Shown: positions 22,496 through 34,580, numbered from the stretch's first letter. The stretch: DNA of 64,000 nucleotides from Piezodorus guildinii (GCA_023052935.1 CM041294.1:39331236-39395235); one strand, 5' to 3'. Notes: a model not told the origin generated them from the sequence alone. A program made the numbers and translations.

Positions 22496-24586
22496 TGGTA
22501 AACATAAGCTATGAAATTGTTTGACAATTAACTAAAGAACCATAATGCTCTATAAAGACAAATTCCTTGAAAAAATAATAATATAGGAGTATAAAAACCG
22601 TTAAAAATTTAACAACTTTTAGAAAAATTAACATCTAACATTTTAGTCATAGAAGATATTGGAGAGGCCAATGCACGATGATTGTTTTAGGTTACATCAG
22701 GTATTATTTAATTGAAACTAAGTGAAAAATATTGGAAATTTATTTAAAACAAGGTGGTAAGTGAAAGTTAATGTGATGTGAGATTATATGCTCTCATTTC
22801 AAAAATAAATTGTATATTATTAGACTGTTTGAGATATTTAACCAAAATTTTATGTTACATGATGTAATTTAATAAAAAAGGATATTACTGTTTCAAATAT
22901 TAGTTTTACAGACATTACGATATTTAAATGAAATTCAAATGAACCGGAAATCAAAGGCTGAAAGTGCATACCACATCTAATGCTTAACACGTATGCATCA
23001 CAGCTGGGTTGATTTTTCCATGTGATATTTCATTCATTACTTTACCAGCTGCGGATTAAGGAACGAAAGTGAATAAATAAAATTATTTAATTTAAAAATT
23101 GGCTCTTCAGTTCTGAGTAAGGGAGATTCACAGTAGACGTTCATTACTAATGGATTGGGATCGTCTTGAGGAAGATATATGTCAATCAAAGGTCTGTTGG
23201 TGTTCGAAAAACCGCGTATGTTACTAAACACTCAGATAATCCGGATAACAAATGACATATATCTAACTTTTTATAGAAAAACAGACGAGGGTAGATTCGT
23301 CTCACCCTAAACAGCGTAAAATAGAAAAAGTGCAAGGTAGAACAGCTGATGATGTTCCCAAGGGACAGCTGTGGTATTAGCAGGAGCACTGAGTGAGGCA
23401 GATGTCAAGGGATGAATAATTTAACAGTTCCTGTAACAGATCCAGGAGCGAGAGCTTTGTCCTGTAGTTGGGGTCCCACTGTTTGTCGTCTGTCTCTCTA
23501 ATGACATGGGGGTGACAGGCAGTCCTCACCTAACATGTCACTCCCAATGTCCTCTTTGAATAAATTAATGCGTCACCAATTCAAATTATATTAAAACAAA
23601 ACCAATGATTTATAACACAAAATCCAATATTAAATTTGTCATAACTTTTAAAAACTTAACATAAACATTGGTACCACAATCAGCTCATACTTTGAAGGTT
23701 AAATGAGTAATCTTTAAAGTAATTTCTGTGCGGTAATGATCTAAATCAGCGTACTTGTTGTATAGTAAATCATTACTATTACTAATGCACAAGCCCAGAT
23801 TTCCTGCAGCATCAATCGCCCGTTATTTCAGTATCGTGCAGTCGCAATCTGATTCTGTTCGCCTATCTTGGTTACATCATTTACAACAAGACCAAGAAGT
23901 GAGATAAGTAACCTTAGAATCGAAGGCATATCCACTTAACCTTTAATCAAAGAGGTGAAATTTATAGTCAAAATCGGTGAGGTGGGGTCTCTCAGACCCT
24001 AGACCTCATTTATTTAATCTCCAAACATCAAGAATTGTTTATTCATTAATTCAACCTATTTTCTATAGGTACTATACAAAAGGTTGCTTATGAAATTGAA
24101 TAAATGCCTAATATTATTAAATACATTTTATTAGTACTTTTTCTTTTCTTTTAATGTTATATTCTAAGCAATGAAAACATTTGTAAAATAATATATAAAC
24201 AAGTCCTTATCTTAAACTTTATTATATTTAAAAAACGGAAAATAATTTAAAAAATGAAACTTTTTTATTGTAAAGACAAACTATAGATGACTTCCTATCC
24301 TTGTTTCTTGGACAAAAATAACGTCTCCTTTTCTTCGGAGAGGCCTACTGACCATAAGTGTTAGATTCTTCAAAAATTTTTCCCTAATAATGATTGAGCT
24401 TAAAATCGAAGCTCCTGGAGAATTCTGAGATGTGATCCTTTAACAAAGATGATCTCAGCTTCTTAATCAAATTAAAAAGGTGCGTAAAATAACACGATCA
24501 CGAGACATTTCTTTCAACGAATTGAAAAAACAAATTTTCAATAAACCCAAACAGTAATGGTGAGGCGGGGTCTATACTACCCCAAT
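22496..24586. other. AT-rich stretch, mostly unassigned
   Basis: 'ggtaagtgaaagttaatgtg' at about 22756 may be a lone PAL900 3' end. A GC-richer patch at 23400-23560 and open frames at 23037-23389 (minus) are not recognisable. No gene is called. Confidence 0.4.
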
Positions 24587-24599
24587 AACACTGTCCTAA
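24587..24599. repeat. Target-site duplication of the LOA LINE, left copy
   Basis: AACACTGTCCTAA here recurs exactly at 27889-27901, right after the poly(A). It fixes both ends of the insertion. The first bases are ambiguous with the A tail. Confidence 0.85.
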
Positions 24600-27500
24600 G
24601 GGATGGAAGGCGAAGGCGCCCTGATAGCATCATTGGACGCCAACGCTCACCACAGACTCTGGGGCAGTACAAATAACAACCAGAGAGGTGAGTCTCTATT
24701 AGAGTTTATCTTAAGCAATGATCTTGAAATTCACAACAAGGGCAATACTGCCACATTTGTCAACAAAAATAGATCAGAGGTCATTGACATAACACTAAGC
24801 ACTAATTGTGCGAACGATTTCATTAAGGACTGGCATGTCTCTCTTGAGGAGTCATGTTCAGATCACAAATATATCAGATTTGACATAGATGTCAACGACA
24901 TGTTTGAGACGGTGTACAGGAACCCCAAACTCACTGACTGGGGTTCCTACTGCACCCAACTCGAACAAGAAATAAGACAGTGTCCTAAATCAATTAGAGA
25001 CAAATGGCAATTGGACTGCCTTAATGTATCACTTACTGAGGCAATAATGAAATCCTACACTGATAATAATAGAGTGTGTACTGTCAAGTCCAACAGGAAC
25101 GTTACCTGGTGGAATAGTGAACTTGGCAAGTTGAGAGCTTCTACTAGGAAACTCTTCAATAAAGCCAAAAGTACAGGTAGTTGGAATGCCTATAAGCAAG
25201 CACTGACCGACTACAATAAAGCCATTAGGAAAGCTAAGAGAGGGGCATGGAGGAATTTTTGCAACGACATCAATGACACATCCTCTACTTTTAGAGTAAA
25301 TAGAATCCTATCCAAGAGGCCGGGCCAGGGAGTTATGGGTGCCATCAGTGCGGAAGGGGGCCATACCGATTCAGAGATTGGCACCCTGAAAGCACTTGCT
25401 AGAGCACACTTCCCTGGCTGCGAGCTGATGGATGAGGAACCAAACAATCCCACCTCGGATAAAAATACTATTAATACAGACAGGTGGGCAGAAGCTAACA
25501 GAATAGTCAATTCTGGGAGACTAGAATGGGCAGTTAAATCATTTGCCCCATTCAAATCAGCCAGCACTGATGGAATTTTTCCAGCTCTACTTCAAAAGGG
25601 CTTTGAGGTGCTGCGACCCCACCTCCTTGTTTTATTGAGAGGTAGTTTAGCACTTAACCACATACCTGATAGGTGGAATGTGGCTAAAGTACGATATATA
25701 CCTAAACCTGGGAAGGCCTCCTATGACCATCCCAAGGCGTATAGGCCTATATGTCTGACATCTTTCCTATTGAAGACACTGGAAAAGATTATTGACAGAC
25801 ATATTAGAGACAATATACTGGCTGATAAACCACTACATAGTGCTCAATATGCTTATCAGCCTGGCAAATCCTGTGAGACTGCCTTACACTTCCTGGTCTC
25901 CAGGATTGAGAAAACTCTGATTAACAAAGATATTGTGGCAGGCATCTTTGTTGACATAGAGGGTGCCTTTGACCGAACTCCTTATGACACTATGGCATTA
26001 GCCTTAGAAAGGAGAGGAGTGGGAGGATTAATCTCCGGATGGATTAATGCCATGCTGGAGGGAAGGATGCTCACATCCGAACTGGGACACTCCAGATTGT
26101 GGATTAGACCGAGAGGAGGATGTCCGCAAGGGGGAGTGCTATCTCCACTTCTGTGGTGTCTGGTCGTCGACTCGTTGCTGACAATCCTGAATAATGCAGG
26201 TTTCTATGCACAGGGATACGCTGATGATATTGCTGTGCTAATTGAAGGCAAGTTTCCGGAAACCATATCGGATCTGCTCAAAACAACCATGAAACTTCTT
26301 AGGGAATGGTGTCAGACGAATGGTCTAAGCATCAACCCTCAGAAGGTCAATCTCTGTATCTTCACTAACAAAAGAAATATAACCATCAGACCACCCCACC
26401 TTGGTGAGGCTGAGGTCAATATCTGTAGTGAAGTTAAACATCTAGGAATTACTCTTGATAGTAAATTAAAATGGAACAGCCACATTGATAAAACCTGTAC
26501 AAGGGCACTTAAGTGCCTCTTTGCATGTAAAGGGGCTGTTGGAAAAACATGGGGCCTCAAACCGAATGTGGTCCTCTGGATATATAAAACAGTTATAAGA
26601 CCGATGGTCCTATATGCAGCTGTTGTGTGGTGGCATAAGGCAAATACATGTAAATCCTTGCTGCAGCTTGGGAAGCTGCAAAGACTGGCATGCCTTATGA
26701 CAACCGGAGCTATGAGTACAACCCCGACTGCTGCAATGGAAGTTTTACTCAACCTAACACCATTACACATAGCAGTAGAAACTCAAGCACTTAACACAGC
26801 CTATAGGCTCTCTAAGTTAGGAACAAGATCCAGCTCTTTGGTTTACCGGGGCCATGGCAACTTGTTCAGAAGGATTGATGAAGATTCGGTGCTTGCCATG
26901 CATTCCGATCTTCAAGTAAAGAAATACAAGGACACACTTTACTGTGCAATGATTAACAGGACTGACTCGCACAAACCGTGCAATGGAGTCAACTGTTATA
27001 CAGATGGATCCATGACAGAGCTAGGCTCAGGTGCTGGAATATGGAGAATGGATAAACCTGAGGAAGGGCTGTCCATTTCTCTCGGTAAGCATACCTCAGT
27101 CTTCCAGGCTGAAGTAATGACTATCAATATCTGTGCTCAAACCTTAATTTCAGAAGGGATAAGAGACAGACAGATAACTATCCATACCGATAGTCAAGCT
27201 GCCATTGGAGCTTTGGGTAGTTATATAACACGGTCCAAACTAGTAGAGGAATGCAAAAACAATCTAAATATGCTTTCCCTGCTAAATAAAGTCCGGGTAT
27301 ATTGGGTGCCTGGTCACTCAGGCATCTTAGGGAATGAGAGGGCTGATAGCCTCGCGAGGAGGGGTTCTGCCCAGCTACCCCCCACACCCGAACCTGTGTG
27401 TGGAATTAGCCTGAGCAAAGCCAAAGGACTGATTAAGGCTGCTGCTGATAATAGATCCAGGCAATACTGGAGGGATACCGACAAGCAGCATCACTCCAAG

Positions 27501-27859
27501 ATGTTTCTGGATGGACCCTGCAAAGAGAGAAGTCATATTCTACTCTCTATGGACAGGACTATATACTGGACACTGTCAACTTAATAAGCATCTCCATAAT
27601 ATGGGTTTGGTGGCCTCACCGACTTGCAGATTCTGCAAGAAGGAGGATGAAACTGCATTTCATTTGATATGCAGTTGCCCAGAGATTGCTAGGACACGGT
27701 TTTACCATTTTGGTGTCGACCATATCCCTGATCCCAAGTTGCGTGAACTGATTAACCCCCACAGGTTAGTCAGATTCACCAAGGCGCTAGCCCTGTATTA
27801 ACAGTATATCGGACGGCGCACAATAAGCCTAAATTGGCTGCAGTGCATTGGATTAGCCG

Positions 27860-27888
<29 letters not shown>
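24600..27888 (+). mobile_element. LOA-clade (Lian-like) LINE, 5'-truncated
   Basis: A 3.3-kb retrotransposon copy starts inside the endonuclease domain and ends in a poly(A) of about 27 nt. It is flanked by a 13-bp target duplication, the hallmark of target-primed insertion with 5' truncation. Endonuclease, RT and an RNase H domain in one ORF, followed by a Cys-His tail, is the LOA/I-type layout rather than Jockey. The intact frame over nearly 1000 codons and the clean duplication mark it as the youngest LINE in the window. Confidence 0.85.
24603..27801 (+). pseudogene. LOA LINE ORF2: endonuclease C-term, RT, RNase H, Cys-His tail; one frameshift
   Basis: The protein would nick DNA, copy LINE RNA and remove RNA from the hybrid. 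The Met at 24603 is accidental, since the frame is simply truncated. Residues 1-95 are the endonuclease end (LDANAHHRLWG, SCSDHKY with S86-D87-H88). RT: PKAYRPICLTSFLLKTLEKI, FVDIEGAFD, RGGCPQGGVLSPLLW and Y539-A-D-D542. RNase H shows the D-E-D-D set: D801 (YTDGS), E837 (FQAEV), D863 (HTDSQAA) and D915 (ERADSLARRG). The frame stops at 27584. A second frame, from about 27550 to 27801, continues TGLYTGHCQLNKHLHNMGL and the knuckle CRFCKKEDETAFHLICSCP. A single indel of one or two bases near 27550 is therefore the only visible defect besides the truncation. Confidence 0.9.
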
Positions 27889-27890
<2 letters not shown>

Positions 27891-27901
27891 CACTGTCCTA
27901 A
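27889..27901. repeat. Target-site duplication of the LOA LINE, right copy
   Basis: AACACTGTCCTAA is identical to 24587-24599. The pre-insertion site would have read 'ccccaataacactgtcctaa' then 'agtaatacc'. Confidence 0.85.
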
Positions 27902-27984
27902 AGTAATACCGGATAAAAACTGACTAAAAAAGGATGCTATATTACAATTATGTCGAGACAAGAAATGTCAGGTTTTCACAAGCC

Positions 27985-28935
27985 GATCAGATCGGGAGAA
28001 AGGGATTCACAAATATTTAAAGAGACCCTGTAGTGAATGTGAATTAGTGAATGAAAGGAAAAACGCCGCCTATCGGAACATGATTACGGAACAGAGGAAA
28101 TTCACAAGAAGAGTATCTGAGGAATACCGGGATAAAATAAGAGAAGAAAGGAGAGAACACATGAGAAAGAAAAGAGCCTGATCCAACAGCTTCAAGAACC
28201 TGAAGAGTTCAAGAGTTGTAATGAAACAAGGAGCTTCTGTAGGAGAGTGAATGGTATTAGGGCGCCTTTCAAACCTAGAGTGAAATCCTGCAGAAGAAAA
28301 AATGGATCACTCCTTTCTGCGTAGAATGATATATTGGATAATGGATGGGCCCGATACTACAGAAAATAATTGAACCAAGGAGCATCAGAACTGGAAGACG
28401 AACCGGGCACAACTTGCTTCTATCTCTTACGGTGAAATTGACAACCCGGAATTTGAGGAATAGAAAATATTAATAAAGCCTTAGGAGAAGATATTATACC
28501 TGCAGTGCTTCTAAAGAAGCGCAGCGAATCCTTGCATGAACAATTGTACGAGCTAATATGGACTGAAGAGAAGATTCCAGAAGTGGAAGTAGGGAGTCAC
28601 CTGACCTCTAAATGAGAAGGGCGACATTTTAGTCTACAAGAATTATAGATGAATCTTGCTCCTTCAACGTGCATATAAGGTGCTGTCCAACATATTGTTT
28701 GCCAAAACGTCCCCAGGAGAGAAACCTAACCTCGGGAAACCTACACCGAGAAAGAGGCAGTGGACGGCCGAACAGACGGGAGGATTATGAGACGCAGTGA
28801 AACTTTACTTTAGTAGGGCTTTAGGGCCCTACAGAACATAAAAAGAAATCGAAAAGCGGCTTCACAAGATCGAACCACATGACGGAAGCTTAAGAAGGAG
28901 GCCAGAGCCCACATCGGGCTGAAGCGCTAAGAATG
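27985..28935 (+). pseudogene. RTE-like LINE remnant (N-terminal RT part plus C-terminal end)
   Basis: Plus-strand frames give RNMITEQRKFTRRVSEEYRD, then LNQGASELEDEPGTTCFYLS, YGEIDNPEFEE, NINKALGEDIIPAVLLKKRS and ESLHEQLYELIWTEEKIPE, which is the finger region of RTE-type reverse transcriptases (KAxGEDxIPAxLLK ... LYxLIxxIWxxExIPE). The YxDD block is missing. The right part ends KKEARAHIGLKR and a stop, resembling an RTE C-terminus. Frequent stops show an old internally deleted copy. The call rests on motif reading. Confidence 0.7.
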
Positions 28936-29430
28936 TATGTTTTCTTTTTATTAATTATGTTTCATTAACTCAAAGACAAGACATCTGGCTTTGTATTAAA
29001 CATCTTATAATAAGAAATGTCATAGCGTGCAAGTTATGATGAAATGGAATAAGTAACATTTTTAGTCATTTACTGTTCCTTACTGAACATTCTATTACGA
29101 CAGCGAGAAAATTTGCCAAAATAGCCTTCATGAAATTAGAGAATGAATGCATTCGATTTGTCTCCTCAATGCCTACAAAGACATACCTGATTGCTTTCTC
29201 TATTCGAGAGTTTGCACCTTGAGTGGAAAGGAGATTCCTAAAAAAGCTTACGTAGAGAACATGTTGACACCCAGAGAACCAATAGGAAACTACCGTAATA
29301 AACATTATACGGTTCCTGTCTTCCAATAAGAGCTTAATCAAGTTATCACTTAGCATGTTTTAAACCTCAGTACTACCATATATATTGCAATACTAAAAGT
29401 ATTACTTTCGCAAGATAAGTGATAAGTACT
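28936..29430. other. AT-rich stretch with unassigned open frames
   Basis: 29066-29356 is open on the minus strand (96 codons) and 29147-29329 on the plus strand. One plus frame also reads PTKTYLIAFSIREFAP, which faintly recalls M1 aminopeptidases but is broken by stops. No gene is called. Confidence 0.3.
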
Positions 29431-29724
29431 TTTTTTTTTTTTTTTTTTTTTTCAGTGGCGCGACAGGCCGTGCAGGCCCTGGGCCTCGCGGTGTGATCTC
29501 CTGGAAGATTACTCTCGCGTTTCACGATGAAATTCGTAGTGTAAGGTCATCACTGCCGACGCATAATTTTGTGAGTGGCCACCATTTGGCTGACGGGTCT
29601 CACATACCCGGGGGAAAGGCTGCGAGTGAATACCCATTTATTTACATCCTTATAAAAGCCCCGCCGGGACTGGGATTCGAACTCACAACTTTTGGCGCTA
29701 GCCACTCAGCCACGGGCTCCCCTC
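29431..29724 (-). repeat. tRNA-derived SINE, family S2
   Basis: The minus-strand head starts GGGGAGCCCGTGGCTGAGTG, with a Ser/Leu-tRNA-like A box TGGCTGAGTGGC (29701-29712) and B box GAGTTCGAATCCC (29672-29684). A 200-bp GC-rich body follows, then a poly(A) of about 22 nt (T run 29431-29452 on the + strand). AGTACTT occurs just outside both ends (about 29425 and 29728), a possible short target duplication. Confidence 0.8.
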
Positions 29725-29855
29725 ATCAGTACTTAACAACTAAATTTTATAGAATATGAAATTTTAAGAAATACATTTTTTATTTTAAATGGAATCATGA
29801 ATTACTTCAATGTTTGGTTATATTTATATATTATGGAAAATTAAGTATATATGTA

Positions 29856-29896
29856 TATTTATTTATTCCTGGCACTACGTGTAATTTACCTTCTGT

Positions 29897-29976
<80 letters not shown>

Positions 29977-30041
29977 TACTTATTTTTCCAAAGATAAAGT
30001 ACAGGAGGTAAAGTACATGTAGGGCCATAAATAAATAAATA
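29856..30041. repeat. Palindromic repeat with (TA)n centre
   Basis: The left arm 'tttatttattcctggcacta' plus 'cgtgtaatttaccttctgta' is mirrored by 'tacaggaggtaaagtacatg' plus 'tagggccataaataaataaa' on the right. About 45-bp imperfect arms surround a TA tract of about 72 bp (29903-29974). This is a MITE-like hairpin or a cruciform-prone site. Confidence 0.6.
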
Positions 30042-30072
30042 TATATAATTAATTACGATAAAACCGAATTAA

Positions 30073-30121
30073 CTCACGAACAAAACAAAATGTTTTACAC
30101 ACATTTTGTTTTGTTCGTGAG
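30073..30121. repeat. Perfect 21-bp hairpin
   Basis: Arms 30073-30093 (ctcacgaacaaaacaaaatg + t) and 30101-30121 are exact reverse complements around a 7-nt loop (tttacac). The arms are longer than chance would give in such sequence. It may be the tip of a palindromic transposon. Confidence 0.75.
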
Positions 30122-30517
30122 ACAATGATAAAGCTGTGTCGTATGCCACATTCCATATGTATCGTTTACAGACCTGTTAGAATAAAAATTCAAAAAACTC
30201 TACAACTATAAAACTAAATGATGGCTCAGAATCAGTGAACGACTTCGGAAACGACGGTTAAAAGATGCATTTTCGACACTTTCAAAACGTAACGAGTGGT
30301 TTTCCCACACTGTAGTGATTACCAAGTCACGATCTCGACCTTTTATTACCAAATATTACATTTTCAGATTTTGATAGGTTATTTCTAGTAAGTTACTATT
30401 CGGTGGTTTTGTAGATTCAATAAACGAAAATGTCTTTTACCTATATAAGTTTTAGTTCCTGAGCTAATGTCGCGGATTAAACAGGAAACGTGGAGCAGAA
30501 GGAAATCTATGTTAAAA

Positions 30518-31367
30518 AATCTGGTGCGGGCAACACACGACTTTCACTTACCTCCGTTTTTAAAATCGATTAAAGAATATTCAAATACAGTAAGAGATCA
30601 AAATGAGTGAAACCATTAAAGAATTAGTTAAATGGAATTTCTATAGAAACATGTTTTTTATTAAAAAATCGATTATATTATTATCTAAAACAGTCACTTA
30701 GTTTTATCGGCTTTTTTATCACTCTATTAACTTTTAAAAGCTTAATTTAATTTAATTTATTAACTTTTGTGTATGACCTAACATTTTTCAAGTTCAAAAA
30801 CGAATAATTGCATTAAAAAAATATGTTTTCTGTTTTCTCCTTTAGTTGGGTATCGAATTTATTCAATTTATATATTTACCTGTTTTTCATCAGCGTTAAC
30901 AATATAATATAGTTATTTTTATAGAATCTACATAATTAATTAAAAAATATCGGCATTTAAGCCCTGTCAGACCATTTTAATCAGTATAAAACCTACATGA
31001 CATTAAAGCCCATTACATTTTACATCGATATAGCGAGTTTAATCAAAATCGTCGGAATCGTTTTAGAGAAAATCGAAAAAAGGTGCAAAATAAATAGTAT
31101 AAAGTGCCTCTTCTGGTAAGCTCATTTTGATGAAAAAAGTTTTGTCACGTCTCGGGCGTATAGTTGTCTTAAATATGAAATATTAGTTCCGTTCGACTTT
31201 TCGTTTTGGCGCTGGACTTACCACACACACACGGACACAGACACACAGACCTTTTTGCGTTCAGTTGGACTCAGGGGACCCTAAAACGTGTATTTCCGTT
31301 AAAACTGGAACTCGAAAATTTTCACGATCGCAATACTTCCCCTTACTATATATAGTAAGTGAAAGTA
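30518..31367 (-). repeat. PAL900 copy C (complete)
   Basis: Reverse orientation, from CTGGTGCGGGCAACACACGA at the left to the palindromic tip TTACTATATATAGTAAGTGA at the right. The right arm of the tip is intact here (gtaagtgaaagta), which shows the original symmetry. It is collinear with copies A and B. Confidence 0.75.
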
Positions 31368-31721
31368 AAAAAGAAAAAAAAATTTAATCACTTGGAATCT
31401 AAAAAAGCAGAAAAAGCAATAAGAATAATCATAAAAATAAACGCTGTCAAGGTAAAATAAAGTTAATGGAATATATGTATATATAAAACAAACTCCTATT
31501 TCCATCTCATTAATAAACAATGCATGAAAATTTTCATGAATTAAAAAGTGTAATACACAATTCAAAGAAGAGACACAATGTAACGTTGAGATAAGATAGC
31601 TAGCAAAAGGAAATCATATTCCGCAGCATGCCATTCCTGGTTCAAAAAAATTGTTTAGTTTTAAGGTCGAAAGGAAAGAATAATTTTAATCGTCGCATAG
31701 TGGGCAATATGACTGATTTAA

Positions 31722-33095
31722 TAATAATAATAATAATAATAATTCTTTATTTATTCTGGGACAAGTCCCTTTAGAATAATACAGCAGGAAACATAAAGTG
31801 GACTTAAGACTATAGTCTTAGAGTATAATACAATAATTGAAAATAATAGAATTGAACTGATAACCAGAACAAAGAAAATAAATAAAAGATAAATTCTAAT
31901 AAAAATGCACAAACAAGAGAAATAAATGTATGTTAACATGAGAACAATAAAAAAAAAAAAAAAAGAACTAATTTCTTTTTATATTTTAAAATAAAATATA
32001 CGGAGAAAAGAAAATTACTATTCTTCAATGTATATTAACGTAAGAACAAAAAATATATAATAAGATTTAAAAAGAACAAAATATTACATATAGTTATACA
32101 TACACACACATACTCATGTACACATATACATACACACACATATACATATATATACACACACATACATACACACACATATATATATATCTATATACATACA
32201 GTCTTAAAATGAAATATAAGAAGAAAAAAAATTAACAATTCTTCAATGTATGTAAACATAAGGACAAAAAAAAAAAATAAATAAAAAAAAAAAACTATAT
32301 GTTTACAGTTCTAAATTAAATTAAAAAAAGAAAAGAAATTACAATTCTTCTGAGTGTTTGTAAAATAATTCAATCTTACGTCTTTTTAAAGATTAAAGAA
32401 AAACTTTAAATAATATTTTCTGTTGATGGAAACGAGAAAACGAAAATTGACTAATAAATAAATGTATCTGTCTGCTTGATCTTCCCTGAAATTAGCATTT
32501 ACTGGGATTGTTTGGGAATTGTATTGATAGGAAATGGCTAAGTATACGGGCTTTAAATGTTGAGAGAGTTTGGGAGTTCCGGATATTAGAAGGAATGGAG
32601 TTCCATAAGGATGCGGATCGGATTAAGAATGATTTATCGAAAGCAGTGGATCTATGGGACGCCATATACAGGTCAGAAGGCCGCGAGCGGGTGTCACGGG
32701 AACGAACAGAGGATTTGAATTTAAGGAGATCAAAGATGTAAGACGGACACTGGGATTGGATAATCTGGTAGAGGAAGGATGCTAGGAAATACTTACGGCG
32801 GAAGGAAGGATAAAGCCACTTCAACTCTTCGTAAAATCGGGTGATAGAGGTGTCTCTAGATATCCCAAAGATGAAACGTATAAAGCAATTAAACATTCGT
32901 TTTAGTTTTGCCTCGAGATCTCCAGAGACACCCCCATACACCGTACAACAGTAGTCAAAGTGGGGAAATATTAAGGAGCTAACCAACAGCTTACGGGTTT
33001 CGATTGGAAGGAGAGGACGTAGGTAATTCAGAAGTTTTAAGGTGGAGAATATTCGACGGGAGATTTCGGAAACATGATTTTTAGGTGGACAAAAT
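31722..33095 (-). mobile_element. CR1-like LINE, 5'-truncated
   Basis: A minus-strand LINE 3' portion: coding end at 32492-33095, a long A/T-rich 3' UTR that includes an AC/TA-rich microsatellite at 32095-32200, the shared motif 'gggacttgtcccagaataaa' near 31762, and an (ATT)n tail (31722-31743). Microsatellite tails instead of long poly(A) fit CR1/L2-type elements. Confidence 0.7.
32492..33095 (-). pseudogene. CR1-like LINE reverse transcriptase, C-terminal fragment
   Basis: About 200 codons are open: NHVSEISRRIFSTLKLLNYL, RPLLPIETRKLLVSSLIFPH, FDYCCTVYGG, KLKRMFNCFIRFIFGI, LKWLYPSFRRKYFLASFLYQ, SRPSDLYMASHRSTAFDKSF, then the family signature SASLWNSIPSNIRNSQTLST FKARILSHFL. This is the RT thumb and tail; the polymerase core is absent by truncation. 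The stop is at 32492-32494. It aligns with the fragment at 17346-17660 (FLYQII, R.SDL, LWN.PSNIR). Confidence 0.8.
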
Positions 33096-33855
33096 TCTGA
33101 AATTTGCCTATATTTAACCTCTAGGGTCCCAGATTACGGACAAATATTTTATAAAAACTAATCACTTTTTCGACACGACTGACGAGCGCACAGAGGTCAA
33201 ACATTAATTTTATTAGCTAAAATCTAAAACTTCCCTATATTTTACGTTTGAAGTCCCAGAATACGGGAAAAATAATACAAAAAATCTAATTATGGCTCGG
33301 AGTTGTTACAACCTGCTTATAGATGTATTTTAATGTTTAATCTTAAGCCCTGTCACACTATTCCATCAGAACAAAACCTAGATAATATTAAAGCCCATTA
33401 AAATTTAAATCGGTATAGCGAGTTTAATCATAATCGTTAAGGCTGCTTCTTAAAATCATTAAAAGGTGCAAAACGCATAATATAAAGTAGTACTTCCTTC
33501 AGCCAATTTTGTAATCAACAAAATTAAAGATACTTTAGAGAGGAAAAAAAGAAAAGAAAATCAGCACTTAAGCCCTGTTAGACTGTTTCAACCAGGATAA
33601 AACAGTATAAGGTAAAAGTATAAGGCCGATTTTGTTCTCTTAAATAAAAAATTTCAATTTCCCTACGATTTTTCGTTTTTGTGCTAGACTGACTGCACGC
33701 ATAGACACGGGCACACAGACACAGACCTTTTCGGGCGATTTGGTTATTTGGACTAAGTCTTTTTCCGTTGAAAACTGGAATTCGAAAATGTTCACGATCG
33801 CAAAACTAACTTCCTTCAATATAAACTTCATATACAGCTAAGTAAAAGTAAATTA
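33096..33855 (-). repeat. PAL900 copy D, rearranged
   Basis: Minus-strand PAL900 blocks ('cgatcgtgaacattttcga' at about 33790, 'gtctaacagggctta', 'gattaaactcgctata') appear in partly duplicated order, so two broken copies are probably joined. 33110-33172 and 33232-33295 also form a diverged ~120-bp tandem pair ('cctatattt.a' and '.cccaga.tacgg'). Confidence 0.5.
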
Positions 33856-33947
33856 GGTATATCATAGAGATCCTTTAAAGCAAACGGATGGCCCACAGTA
33901 ATGTACAGTACCATACGCCCTATGATCATCTATTTTTTGCCGCTCAC

Positions 33948-34200
33948 CGTGATGACATGCACCCCTCGTGAAATGGAATTGGTTTTAGTTTTGAAAAGCA
34001 GATGGCTAATGGAAGGATCTACCCTAAGACCCACCCCCGCTGGCTTCATTAGCACGCTGGCTTTTCCATATGGATCGCTCCCCGCGGCGATCAACGGGTT
34101 CTCTTCATCCTCTCTAACGATAAAAGGATCCACGGAATTAAGGGAGATTAGAAGGCTAACAGAGGAGGAGGGATTTACATAGGAGAAGGTTGTGTTTCTG
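33948..34200 (-). other. Candidate host exon, unrecognised
   Basis: The minus strand is open and protein-like: SLNSVDPFIVREDEENPLIA, AGSDPYGKASVLMKPAGVGL, RVDPSISHLLFKTKTNSISR, GVHVIT, with mixed codons unlike the A/T-rich flanks. Plausible splice signals bound it: acceptor 'cttctatttag' before 34200 and donor ACG|gtgagc at 33948/33947, after which a stop follows quickly. I do not recognise the family. The plus strand is also open (33901-34182), so coding strand and status (live exon, pseudogene or captured fragment) are uncertain. Confidence 0.4.
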
Positions 34201-34428
34201 CTAAATAGAAGCACCGTTAGGATACTGCCACTTCTTAAGCTAGGATGATGGGTTAGAGTAAATGGAGATCTTACCTAAATTAGACATTAAGGGTCGCGTG
34301 ACTTCATAAATATGCTCGAAATATTTAGCATCAATATGGTCATTGACTACCATTACGAAAACGTAACTTCCAGTTAACACCAAGATTACTACCTCCGATT
34401 TTCAAAATAATACTACCATTGTATTTTT

Positions 34429-34580
34429 TACTTTCACTAACCTATATAGTAAGGGATAGCATGGTTAAATTTAATTAATTCTTTAATAGTTTCACTTATT
34501 TTTTATCTCTAAATGTATATGAAAATTCTTTAATCGATTTTAAAACAGAAATAAGTGAAAGTCGGGTGTTGCCCGCATCC
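34429..34580 (+). repeat. PAL900 copy E (internally deleted, ~150 bp)
   Basis: It has both termini, the tip TTACTTTCACTAACCTATAT and the end 'aataagtgaaagtcgggtgt' plus 'tgcccgcat', but only the last ~100 bp of body ('aattaattctttaatagttt'). It shows that short derivatives keep both ends. Confidence 0.7.

Noticed and set aside
29147..29329. Faint likeness to M1 aminopeptidase (TYLIAFSIREF)
   Set aside because: Stops interrupt the frame, and neither the zinc motif nor other family blocks are present.
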